A stretch of 6,217 bases of DNA from Gammaproteobacteria bacterium (GCA_009839405.1 VXPR01000397.1:1-6217); one strand, 5' to 3'. Shown: positions 1 through 5,720, counted from the first letter of the stretch. Numbers and translations are program-made. Notes: generated by a model not told the origin, from the sequence alone.

Positions 1-25
1 TCCGAAAAGCGAGGCGCTTTTCGGA
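1..25. terminator. Perfect hairpin at window edge, possible terminator of the gene to the left
   Basis: Bases 1-11 are perfectly complementary to bases 15-25, giving an 11-bp stem with a 3-base loop (AGG). The arm contains AAAAGC and its mate GCTTTT. On the + strand it is followed by a run of seven G rather than T, so it is not a canonical intrinsic terminator in that direction. In the minus direction the downstream sequence lies outside the window. Its position ahead of the TPR gene suggests the 3' end of a neighbouring transcript or a small intergenic palindrome. Confidence 0.45.
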
Positions 26-161
26 GGGGGGGCTTCTCGCAGGGGTCTCAACTCCGGCGCAAGCGTCGTTTTCTACGGCGCACCATCCTAGGCGCCCGTC
101 AGGGCTTGAACGTGCGACAGCCGTTCGGCAGGGTTACGGAGACTCTCGGCATTTGGAAGGC

Positions 162-168
162 AAGGAGG
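162..168 (+). promoter_or_regulatory. Strong ribosome binding site for the TPR protein
   Basis: AAGGAGG lies 7 nt before the ATG at 176. It decides the start in favour of 176 over the in-frame ATG at 236, which sits directly before the hydrophobic signal sequence but has no comparable motif. Confidence 0.75.
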
Positions 169-175
169 CGCACGC

Positions 176-964
176 ATGGGGGCAGCGGCACGGCAGTTCG
201 ACCGGGCACGACGAAGACAACCGACATCGCGACGCATGGCGTTGGCGCTCCTCGCCGGCATGCTCCTCGGCGCTGCCAGCGTGCAGGCGGATGCCTTGGC
301 CGATGCCCACGCCGCATTCGATGCTGGCCGATTTCTCGAAGCAGCGGAGCAGGCGGCGAGCGTGGGCTCTGCAGATGGGCTGGTGCTGGCGGCGGGGGCG
401 CTCCGCGTCCACGGTTCCTACCTAGCCCCAGCGGAGGAGCAAAAGGAGTACTTCCGGCAGGCCATGGAGCACGCCCAAGCCGCGGTCGAACTGGCCCCCG
501 ACGACCCGTGGACACACGTCGAATCCTCCAGCGCCATCGGCCGCTACGCTCAGACCATCGGCATCGGCGAAGCGCTCACGGGCGGCTACGGCGGCAAGAT
601 GCGCGACGCCCTGCACAAGGCGTTGGAGCTCGATCCCGACAACGCGATCGCCCAACTGGCGCTCGGCAGTTGGCACGCCAACGTCGTCGATCGCACCGGC
701 GCGCTGGTGGGGCGGATGACCTTCGGCGCGACCCGCAAGAAGGCAATGGAGCACCTGGAACGGGCGTTGGCCCTCACCCCGAACGACAAGACCGTGCTGC
801 TCGAGACGGGAACCGCCTTGCTGGTCCTAGACGCAGACAAGCACAGGGAGCGCGCGCTAGAACTCCTCGAAGCTGCCGTGGCCATCCCGCCAAGCAACGC
901 CTACGAGACCCTCCTCCACGGCCAGGCCCTGGAGCGCCTGGAAGCGGTCAGGACTGAACGCTGA
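176..964 (+). CDS. Exported TPR-repeat protein (periplasmic, function unknown)
   Basis: Encodes 262 residues. Residues 1-20 are arginine-rich, residues 21-38 are a hydrophobic stretch (MALALLAGMLLGAASVQA), and cleavage is expected after V-Q-A38, so the mature protein should be periplasmic or otherwise exported. The basic segment ends S-R-R-M-A-L, a weak resemblance to a twin-arginine signal; Sec export is equally possible. The mature part has several helical TPR-like units: about 87-120 (...AAVELAPDDPW), 141-168 (ALHKALELDPDNAIAQLALG), 187-216 (HLERALALTPNDKTVLLETG) and 225-255. TPR units act as protein-binding scaffolds; no catalytic motif is seen. The strong ribosome binding site supports the start at 176, with an alternative at 236. 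The gene stands alone, converging on the aldo/keto-reductase gene. The partner is unknown. Confidence 0.85.
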   Translation: MGAAARQFDRARRRQPTSRRMALALLAGMLLGAASVQADALADAHAAFDAGRFLEAAEQAASVGSADGLVLAAGALRVHGSYLAPAEEQKEYFRQAMEHAQAAVELAPDDPWTHVESSSAIGRYAQTIGIGEALTGGYGGKMRDALHKALELDPDNAIAQLALGSWHANVVDRTGALVGRMTFGATRKKAMEHLERALALTPNDKTVLLETGTALLVLDADKHRERALELLEAAVAIPPSNAYETLLHGQALERLEAVRTER

Positions 965-1025
965 CGCCCCGCTCGCGCCTGGGACAATCCGGCAACCCGA
1001 TGAGCTTGCGTCGCCTTCCTCGTAG

Positions 1026-1046
1026 GGGACGGGCTTGTCCCGTCCC
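1026..1046. terminator. GC-rich palindrome between convergent genes
   Basis: GGGACGGG (1026-1033) pairs perfectly with CCCGTCCC (1039-1046) across a 5-base loop CTTGT. A second short inverted repeat follows at once (GGCGC 1047-1051 with GCGCC 1062-1066). No T-tract follows in either direction. It lies in the 127-bp gap between the stops of the TPR gene and the aldo/keto-reductase gene, so it may act as a bidirectional transcript end or be one copy of a dispersed REP-like intergenic palindrome. Only one copy is present here. Confidence 0.5.
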
Positions 1047-1091
1047 GGCGCGCCCTGGCGGGCGCCCAGACGCACGAAGAACTCGGCAGAC

Positions 1092-1958
1092 CTACTGCGC
1101 GGCTCTCCCTGCCGAAACGTCCTCTGCGTCCCCCGCGTCCGGGTATGCCGGCGCATATTGCCCGTAAAGGTATGCGCCGATCGTTTCGATGCGCTCCCGC
1201 TCCTCCGCCTCGAGCGGCCCGCGCTCGAGTGCCGCGATGGCCTCGTCCATTTGTTCGGCGTTTGCCGGCCCGCACAGCACCATGTCCACCGCATCGTGCG
1301 AGAGCGAATAGCGATAGCAGTCCCGGGCACTCACCGGTGCCTCGCCCGGCGGCATCTTGGCGGGGTCCAGCAGGTGCCCCCAGCGCGTTGCCGTGTACGT
1401 GCAGATGGTGGGGCCGCCTTCAGCCGGAACGTGCGGGAACACATCCTGCTCCGCCCCACGGTGCACGCCGTTGTAGCGCAGCATGAAGAGGTCAAACGGG
1501 CTCTCCCCGCGCTCGTAGTCGGCGATGAGTTCCGGCAACAGCGGCCGGTTGTGGCTGCTGAGCGACATGAAGCGCACCTTGCCGCGCTCCCGAAGCCGTT
1601 CGAACACCTCTCGATAACCATCGCCGGGGCGCTGGTTGCGATTGCCGAGCAGCAGGAAGTCGAAGGTCTCGAGCCCCGCCGTGCGCAGGCATTCCTCCAC
1701 CTCCGCCTCGATGGTGCCGGGATCGTCCGAATACGACTGAATCGTGAGCACCAGTTCGTCGCGGTGGCTCTTGGCAAGGTTCACCATCGCCTCGGCAAAG
1801 CCGGGCTGTCGCACCGTGCCCCAATACAGGTAGTTGATGCCGCGTTCAAAGGCCGACTCGATCACCTGGGCCGGCGCGTTGAAGGTGGAACCAATGCCAA
1901 GCCGACTCGTCACCATGCCGGTGCGACCGATTTCGCGACGCTCAAGAAATGGATTCAT
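1092..1958 (-). CDS. Aldo/keto-reductase-fold protein lacking the catalytic tetrad
   Basis: Encodes 288 residues, a usual length for the family. The fold is recognisable from the N-terminal R-x-I-G-R-T-G-M-x-x-S-R-L-G-I-G-S (8-24), the A-x-x-x-G-I-N-Y segment (36-43), L-R-T-A-G-L-E-T-F-D (91-100), the helix-strand R-E-R-G-K-V-R-F-M-S-L-S-S-H (123-136) and the C-terminal C-G-P-A-N-A-E-Q-M-D-E-A (229-240), the last resembling the NADPH-binding loop. The active-site tetrad is absent: the D-T-A-x-x-Y-G motif reads Y45-W-G-T-V-R50-Q, the lysine after strand 3 is Q74, and the histidine after strand 4 is G105. Normal AKR carbonyl reduction is therefore doubtful, and another reaction or a binding role is possible. 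The ATG at 1958 has a modest GAGG 9 nt upstream. It is the last gene of the minus-strand cluster, 123 nt after the VOC gene, so co-transcription is possible but not certain. Confidence 0.85.
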   Translation of the reverse strand: MNPFLERREIGRTGMVTSRLGIGSTFNAPAQVIESAFERGINYLYWGTVRQPGFAEAMVNLAKSHRDELVLTIQSYSDDPGTIEAEVEECLRTAGLETFDFLLLGNRNQRPGDGYREVFERLRERGKVRFMSLSSHNRPLLPELIADYERGESPFDLFMLRYNGVHRGAEQDVFPHVPAEGGPTICTYTATRWGHLLDPAKMPPGEAPVSARDCYRYSLSHDAVDMVLCGPANAEQMDEAIAALERGPLEAEERERIETIGAYLYGQYAPAYPDAGDAEDVSAGRAAQ

Positions 1959-2007
1959 CGGCTAGCCTCGCACCTTAAGGAAAAGAGGGCACCATTGTTT
2001 CGCCCCG

Positions 2008-2033
2008 CAAGGCCGTTGGCAAATGCGGCCTTG
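2008..2033. repeat. Inverted repeat between the VOC and aldo/keto-reductase genes
   Basis: CAAGGCCG (2008-2015) pairs with CGGCCTTG (2026-2033), an 8-bp perfect stem with a 10-base loop. It sits about 50 nt upstream of the aldo/keto-reductase start and downstream of the VOC stop. There is no T-run, so it could be an operator-like site, a processing hairpin or a chance GC-rich palindrome. Confidence 0.3.
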
Positions 2034-2062
2034 AACTTCGATCCAGCAACCAAGCACTCCAC

Positions 2063-2094
2063 ACCGCCCGACACAGGCGTGTCAGTCGGGCGGT
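2063..2094 (-). terminator. Strong hairpin spanning the VOC stop codon
   Basis: ACCGCCCGAC (2063-2072) is a perfect 10-bp complement of GTCGGGCGGT (2085-2094). An inner ACA/TGT pairing (2073-2075 with 2080-2082) can extend the stem past a 2-base bulge. On the minus strand the hairpin covers the last codons and the TGA (2084-2082) of the VOC gene. No T-tract follows, so it may be a 3'-end protecting or attenuating hairpin rather than a classic intrinsic terminator. It could reduce expression of the downstream aldo/keto-reductase gene relative to osmC and VOC. Confidence 0.45.
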
Positions 2095-2504
2095 CCGTTC
2101 GCGAGCGGCGGATGGAAGATCATCTGCACCGTCGTCCCCTCGGGGTCCGAGCAGTACAGGCTCCTTGCCCCATCCCGATGCGTCTTGGGCACCGCCAAGA
2201 TCGGCACGCCGCGCCCGAGCAGGAACTCGTGCCAGCGGTCCACGTCCTCTGGCCGGTCGAGCACGAAGCCGATGTGGTCCAGCCGCTGCCCTTCCTCTGC
2301 CGCATCCACCGTCGCCCGATGGATGGCCAGGTTGTCCACGCCACTCGTGAGGTAGGCGTTGTCCGCATCCGGGCGCCACTCCACCTGCATCCCCATCACG
2401 TCCACATAGAACGTGACTGTGTCCTCGAACCGCCGTGCAAACAGCGCCACGTGGCGCAGCCCCGCGAGAGGCGGCCGGTTGCGTTCGCCGGCGTCTGAGC
2501 TCAT
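2082..2504 (-). CDS. Glyoxalase/VOC-superfamily protein (single-domain metalloenzyme)
   Basis: Encodes 140 residues, the usual size of one VOC module with two beta-alpha-beta-beta-beta units. The first unit begins L-R-H18-V-A-L-F-A-R-R-F-E-D-T-V-T-F-Y with V-M-G-M, and the second begins L-D-H77-I-G-F-V-L-D-R-P-E-D-V-D-R-W. It ends with L-Y-C-S-D-P-E-G-T-T-V-Q-M-I-F (116-130). Likely metal ligands are H18, H62 or a neighbour, H77, and Q127 where many family members have Glu. Members include glyoxalase I, fosfomycin-resistance thiol transferases and ring-cleaving dioxygenases; the substrate cannot be assigned. The ATG (2504-2502) overlaps the TGA (2503-2501) of the osmC-like gene as ATGA, indicating translational coupling. 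The frame is open further upstream across osmC, but the VOC domain only begins after this ATG. Confidence 0.85.
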   Translation of the reverse strand: MSSDAGERNRPPLAGLRHVALFARRFEDTVTFYVDVMGMQVEWRPDADNAYLTSGVDNLAIHRATVDAAEEGQRLDHIGFVLDRPEDVDRWHEFLLGRGVPILAVPKTHRDGARSLYCSDPEGTTVQMIFHPPLANGPPD

Positions 2505-2947
2505 GCCTTTGGTGGAACGTCGGCTGTGGGGGACTCCTGCACCTCGAAGTCGTGGCTGATGGCCACCCCGCCCCGCTCCAACATGATCGAAGCGGAACAG
2601 TATTTCCTCGCCGTCAGGTCGATCGCCCGTTGCACCTTGCGCTCGTCCACGGCCTCGCCCACCACCACGAAGTGGACGTGGATGCGCGTGAACACCTTCG
2701 GCTCCTCTTCCGCCCGCTCGGCCGAAATCTCCGCCCGACAATCCACCACCCGCTGTCGCGCCTTGCGCAGGATGTTGACTACGTCGAACGCGGTGCAGCC
2801 GCCAAGCCCAAGCAGCATCAACTCCATCGGCCGAACCCCGGCATTCTCGCCGCCCATCTCGGGCGGCCCATCGATGGCAACCGCATGGCCACTGCCGGCC
2901 ACCCCGGTGAACCGAACCTTGCCGTTCCAATGAATCGTCGCGCGCAT
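2501..2947 (-). CDS. OsmC family protein, YhfA type
   Basis: Encodes 148 residues. Family features in order: an N-terminal strand M-R-A-T-I-H-W-N-G-K-V-R-F, then G-S-G-H-A-V-A-I-D-G, then P-M-E42-L-M-L-L-G-L-G-G-C51-T-A-F-D-V-V, and later T-A-R-K-Y-C117-S-A-S-I-M-L-E. C51 and C117 match the peroxidatic and resolving cysteines of OsmC/Ohr thiol peroxidases, which reduce organic hydroperoxides. The segments R-V-V-D-C-R-A-E-I-S-A-E-R and F-T-R-I-H-V-H-F match my memory of E. coli YhfA, a poorly characterised OsmC branch. The start at 2947 is chosen because it matches the YhfA start; ATG 2956 (three residues longer, GGAGGGG about 14 nt upstream) and GTG 3028 (27 residues longer) are alternatives. 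It is the first gene of the minus-strand cluster and divergent from the crotonase gene. Confidence 0.88.
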   Translation of the reverse strand: MRATIHWNGKVRFTGVAGSGHAVAIDGPPEMGGENAGVRPMELMLLGLGGCTAFDVVNILRKARQRVVDCRAEISAERAEEEPKVFTRIHVHFVVVGEAVDERKVQRAIDLTARKYCSASIMLERGGVAISHDFEVQESPTADVPPKA

Positions 2948-2956
2948 GGCCGGCAT

Positions 2957-3081
2957 TGTCGCGGATGAACCCCCTCCGTTCCAAGCGGCCCCGGTCGCGG
3001 TTTCCACCGTTCGTGCCTGCGAAATCACTGATAGGCTCTTGGCACCGGCTCGAACATTCCAGGAAGGGGAGTAAGTGGACC
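2957..3081. promoter_or_regulatory. Divergent intergenic region between osmC-like and crotonase genes
   Basis: These ~125 bp separate two genes transcribed away from each other, so promoters for both should lie here or slightly inside the ends. I could not identify convincing -35/-10 pairs. The only clear signals are GGAGGGG on the minus strand (2977-2971) and AGGAAGGGGAG on the plus strand (3061-3071), both ribosome-binding-like. If GTG 3028 were the real osmC start the shared region would shrink to about 53 bp. Confidence 0.4.
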
Positions 3082-3858
3082 ATGGCCGATTACGAGACCA
3101 TCACCTACGAGATCGAGGACAACCTCGCTACCGTTACGTTGAATCGACCCGAGAGCCTGAACGGCATCACCAACACGATGATGCGGGAGCTTTACGAGTG
3201 TCTGGGCGAGGCGTCGGGGGACGATCGCATCCGGGTGCTGCTGTTCACCGGCGCCGGGCGCGGATTCTGTCCGGGTGTGGACCTCAAGGCGTCCACCAGC
3301 GGTGAGAAGCAGGAGCCGAATCGGAAGGAGTACTTCCACATCACGTCGCTCTTGCACGAGATGCCGAAGGTGACCATCGCCGCCGTGAACGGCGCCTGCG
3401 CCGGGGCAGGGTTCGGTTGGGCGTGCGCGTGTGACCTGCGCTATGCAAGCTCGCGGGCCGTATTCAACTCCGCATTCCTCGGTGTCGCGATTTCCGGCGA
3501 CATGGCGGGGCCTTGGCTCCTGCCGCGCATCGTTGGCGCCACCAAGGCGCGCGAGCTGTTCTTCAGCTCGCAGAAGTTCGGTGCCGACGAAGCCGAACGC
3601 ATTGGCCTCGTGCTGAACACCTTTCCTGACGAGACCTTCCGCGAGGAGGTGCAGGCGATTGCCGAGCGACTGTCCCGCTCCGCGCCGCTCGCCATCGGCG
3701 AGATGAAGAAGAACTTCATCAACGCCGAGAACATGCCGCTGCGCGACTACATCGAGCTCGAGACGGAGCGACACACCCGCACGGGCGGCAGCGAAGACTC
3801 CCGCGAAGCGTTCCATGCGTTCGTCGAGAAGCGGGACCCGGTTTTCAAGGGGCGCTGA
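3082..3858 (+). CDS. Enoyl-CoA hydratase/isomerase (crotonase) family protein, likely isomerase-type
   Basis: Encodes 258 residues, the standard crotonase length. Visible landmarks: N21-R-P near the N-terminus, the first oxyanion-hole segment G-R-G-F-C-P-G-V-D-L-K-A (59-70), the second V-N-G-A-C-A-G-A-G (102-110), I-S-G-D140-M-A-G-P-W-L-L-P-R-I-V-G (137-152) and the C-terminal E-A-F-H-A-F-V-E-K-R-D-P-V-F-K-G-R. The two hydratase glutamates are replaced: G112 at the E144 position and F132 at the E164 position of the rat enzyme. D140 instead aligns with the catalytic aspartate of PaaG-type isomerases (I-P-D) and 4-chlorobenzoyl-CoA dehalogenase (G-N-D). A double-bond isomerase or another acyl-CoA reaction is therefore more likely than hydration. 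The ATG at 3082 follows AGGAAGGGGAG at about 10-11 nt; the in-frame upstream extension to 2956 overlaps osmC and lacks family similarity. Confidence 0.9.
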   Translation: MADYETITYEIEDNLATVTLNRPESLNGITNTMMRELYECLGEASGDDRIRVLLFTGAGRGFCPGVDLKASTSGEKQEPNRKEYFHITSLLHEMPKVTIAAVNGACAGAGFGWACACDLRYASSRAVFNSAFLGVAISGDMAGPWLLPRIVGATKARELFFSSQKFGADEAERIGLVLNTFPDETFREEVQAIAERLSRSAPLAIGEMKKNFINAENMPLRDYIELETERHTRTGGSEDSREAFHAFVEKRDPVFKGR

Positions 3859-3945
3859 CAGCGGAGGCCGTTGTTGGGGGCATCCGCTTCCCCAGGGCCA
3901 ACGTTGCCGAAGGCTCCCAAGGCGAGTGGCGCTACGGTCCGGTGG

Positions 3946-4701
3946 TCAATCCCACACGGCTTGCGGCAGCGGCAGATCGGCGAGTAGGTGCGGCGCAATC
4001 GCCTGCGTGGGCGCCGTGCCCGTGCGCGTGAGCATCATCTCCAACTGACGTGCGTGCTGCATGGCGTGCCAGGCGCATCGTTCGAGCACAAGGTGGAGCG
4101 TTTGGGGGGCGAAGAAGGTCTCCACCGTGCGAGAGCCTTGCACCTGGACCTCCTCGAGTTGCAGGGCCACGGCTTTCGCGCGCTTGCGCAGAGCAGCGAC
4201 TCCGAGTTCTGTTTGCGGGATGGCCGCGGACGCCTCCACGTCGAACGGCGCGCCGTCCGAAACGCGCAGGAGCACGGCGGCGATCTCGACGAGGTGGTTC
4301 GCGAGCGCAAGGCAGGTGCGGTCTCGGCGCGGCAGCTTGTCTTGCAGCCGGTCCGGCGGGAACTCGCTCACGAGTCGCATTGCGTTTTCAAGGGCAGCCT
4401 TGAGCCGGTGCTTCAGCTCCGCCACCGGCAGCGCAGGACGGGCTCGAAACCGAATGCCCACGAGTTGCGCAACGCTTTCGAGGTCCACGCCAAAGGCGAA
4501 ACCAGCCACGCCACCGTCCGAGTTGGCCACCGCCACCACGGGTACCGAACGTAGGCCCAGCGCCCGCAGGCGAGCCGCGGCGTCAACATCGTTCGCAACG
4601 TCGCAAGACTCAAACGCAACTCCCCGCACGGAGAGGAACTCCTTCACGCGAAGGCAACTGGTTCACCCCGGCTGCCAATACACCTGCACGCCGCGGCGCA
4701 C
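3946..4701 (-). CDS. Glutaredoxin-DinB fusion, probable selenoprotein (in-frame TGA = Sec13)
   Basis: Read through one TGA, this gives 251 residues. Residues 1-82 are a glutaredoxin/thioredoxin-fold domain: V-Q-V-Y-W-Q-P-G-U13-T-S-C16-L-R-V-K-E-F, cis-proline loop R-S-V-P54-V-V, then F-G-V-D-L-E-S. Residues ~96-251 look DinB-like: a four-helix protein with possible metal ligands H136 (A-N-H-L-V-E-I), H212 and H216 (W-H-A-M-Q-H-A-R-Q-L). DinB-fold enzymes include bacillithiol and mycothiol S-transferases, so a thiol-dependent reaction is plausible but the substrate is unknown. The TGA (4665-4663) replaces exactly the first active-site Cys, and a SECIS-like hairpin follows. The start GTG 4701 has GGGAG 5 nt upstream; GTG 4722, overlapping the phyH stop, and GTG 4689 are alternatives. 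Starting after the TGA (GTG 4647) would remove strand 1 and the redox motif. A nonsense mutation is the main alternative. The gene lies 17 nt after the PhyH gene, probably in one operon. Confidence 0.8.
4636..4665 (-). promoter_or_regulatory. Candidate bacterial SECIS element after the in-frame TGA
   Basis: On the minus strand, reading from the TGA: CCTTC (4654-4650) pairs with GAAGG (4645-4641) around the 4-base loop GCGT, whose first base is G. A lower stem GAAC (4664-4661, including GA of the TGA) pairs with GTTC (4639-4636), leaving an asymmetric internal loop CAGTTG opposite A. The loop G is the 17th base counted from the T of TGA, at the short end of what is reported for bacterial SECIS elements. 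An apical-loop G among the first two bases is the usual hallmark for SelB binding. Confidence 0.6.
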
Positions 4702-4706
4702 CGTTG

Positions 4707-4711
4707 CTCCC
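4707..4711 (-). promoter_or_regulatory. Ribosome binding site for the Grx-DinB selenoprotein
   Basis: GGGAG on the minus strand (4711-4707) is 5 nt before GTG 4701. It lies just after the PhyH stop and supports a start upstream of the TGA, giving M-R-R-G-V-Q-V-Y-W at the N-terminus. Confidence 0.55.
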
Positions 4712-4718
4712 ACGTCCG

Positions 4719-5705
4719 TCACTCGAACTGGCTCCCGGAACGCGCGCTCAAGGCCAGCGTCGGCGGCGGCCCGTCCTGCAGCCACGGGTAGGCGGAGTAG
4801 AGCCCCATGAGCGCGCAGAACCGCGTCCCATTGCGCTCCACCATCTCCGGCGTCGTGGTGGCCCAATACAGTTCCTGCGCCTGCACGTGGTCGCGCACAT
4901 GCGGCAGCACCAGCGTCACGCGCTGGCCGCCGGTCGTGCGCGGAACCGCGCCGTGCCACAGGCTGCCGTGCCAGACGATCACCGAACCCCTCGGCACTTC
5001 GAGCACATCCACCTCATCGCGATCGTGCGCCATGACGAGATCGGCCGGCACCGGACGGCAGAACCGATGGCTGCCCGGCCAAACGCAAACGGCGCCGTTC
5101 TCGCGGGTGTAGTCGGTGGTCACCCAGGTGACGTTGCAGTACTGCGCCACGGCCGGCCACGGGGCGGGAATCTTGCCGCTGTGATCGGCGTGCAGCGCCA
5201 GCGGCTTCGCGCTTGCATCCTTGATGAGCCCGGTGGATTGCGAGAGCTTGGCGCGATAGCCGAGCAGGTAAGTGACGAGTGCGAGCGGCGCCGGTGCCAG
5301 CAACGCCTCCTCGATGATCCGGGCCCGTGGCAGCAGGTGGAAGAGCGTATTGCCGAGGCCGGACTCGGCGCCAAGATTGCGCGAGGAGTCGTCTTCTGCA
5401 AGCCGCAAGAGCGTCTCCCGCAACTCGTCGAAGAACGCGACCGGCTTGACCGTCCCTGGTGGCAGCACGGCATAGCCCTTGGTCTCGAGGTCCGCGACCG
5501 CAGCCTTGAGGCCCTGCGCTTCGATCTCGTGATCGAGCGCCTCCCGCGCAGCTTCGCCCGTGGGGAGCGGGTCCGCCTCGTACTTGGCGAGCGCGAGCTG
5601 GCGCAGTGCTGTCAGGTGCTCGATGAGCGGTTGCGTATTCATGCGATTTGGTTGCCGCTGCCTTTCCGACTGCAAGAGCGTACGCCTTCTCGGAAACTCT
5701 CGCAT
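4719..5705 (-). CDS. Phytanoyl-CoA dioxygenase (PhyH) family Fe(II)/2-oxoglutarate oxygenase
   Basis: Encodes 328 residues from ATG 5705, or 307 from ATG 5642. The double-stranded beta-helix motifs are intact: A-L-H172-A-D174-H-S-G gives the HxD iron ligands, G-S-L-W-H251-G-A-V-P the distal histidine, and G-G-Q-R262-V-T the arginine that binds 2-oxoglutarate. The stretch E-N-G-A-V-C-V-W-P-G-S-H-R (202-214) is typical of PhyH enzymes, which hydroxylate (or, in some bacterial members, halogenate) small molecules; the aspartate at 174 argues for hydroxylation. The substrate is unknown. ATG 5705 is preferred because GGAGG (5720-5716) lies 10 nt upstream, whereas ATG 5642 has no good ribosome binding site. 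However, residues 1-21 are basic and of low complexity, and the family-like sequence begins at M22, so 5642 remains possible. Upstream of, and probably co-transcribed with, the Grx-DinB gene. Confidence 0.88.
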   Translation of the reverse strand: MREFPRRRTLLQSERQRQPNRMNTQPLIEHLTALRQLALAKYEADPLPTGEAAREALDHEIEAQGLKAAVADLETKGYAVLPPGTVKPVAFFDELRETLLRLAEDDSSRNLGAESGLGNTLFHLLPRARIIEEALLAPAPLALVTYLLGYRAKLSQSTGLIKDASAKPLALHADHSGKIPAPWPAVAQYCNVTWVTTDYTRENGAVCVWPGSHRFCRPVPADLVMAHDRDEVDVLEVPRGSVIVWHGSLWHGAVPRTTGGQRVTLVLPHVRDHVQAQELYWATTTPEMVERNGTRFCALMGLYSAYPWLQDGPPPTLALSARSGSQFE

Positions 5706-5715
5706 GGAATCAGAG

Positions 5716-5720
5716 CCTCC
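5716..5720 (-). promoter_or_regulatory. Ribosome binding site favouring the longer PhyH start
   Basis: GGAGG on the minus strand (5720-5716) is 10 nt from ATG 5705. No comparable motif precedes the internal ATG 5642 at a usual distance. Confidence 0.5.

Noticed and set aside
26..175. Promoter for the TPR gene
   Set aside because: TTGAAC at 106-111 resembles a -35 box, but no matching -10 box was found at a normal spacing.
106..957. Overlapping + strand frame within the TPR gene
   Set aside because: Composition is arginine/glycine/proline-rich and without domains, whereas the frame starting at 176 has a ribosome binding site, signal peptide and TPR units.
1035..2498. A 487-codon open frame on the + strand
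   Set aside because: It is antisense to the aldo/keto-reductase and VOC genes, runs across their intergenic gap, and its translation is arginine/histidine/proline-rich with no recognisable domain. Long shadow frames are common in high-GC DNA.
2082..3083. One 333-residue protein covering the VOC and OsmC region
   Set aside because: Only the last 140 residues carry the VOC domain; the earlier part is an out-of-frame reading of the osmC-like gene, and the ATG at 2504 overlaps the osmC stop as ATGA.
3859..3945. Possible intrinsic terminator between the convergent crotonase and Grx-DinB genes
   Set aside because: Only imperfect pairings (for example GGGG with CCCC near 3876-3893 and CGTTG with CAACG) and no T-run in either direction; not strong enough to annotate.
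3946..4647. Grx-DinB protein starting at GTG 4647, after the TGA
   Set aside because: This would delete the first beta strand and the redox-active CxxC region of an otherwise complete glutaredoxin domain, and no ribosome binding site precedes it.
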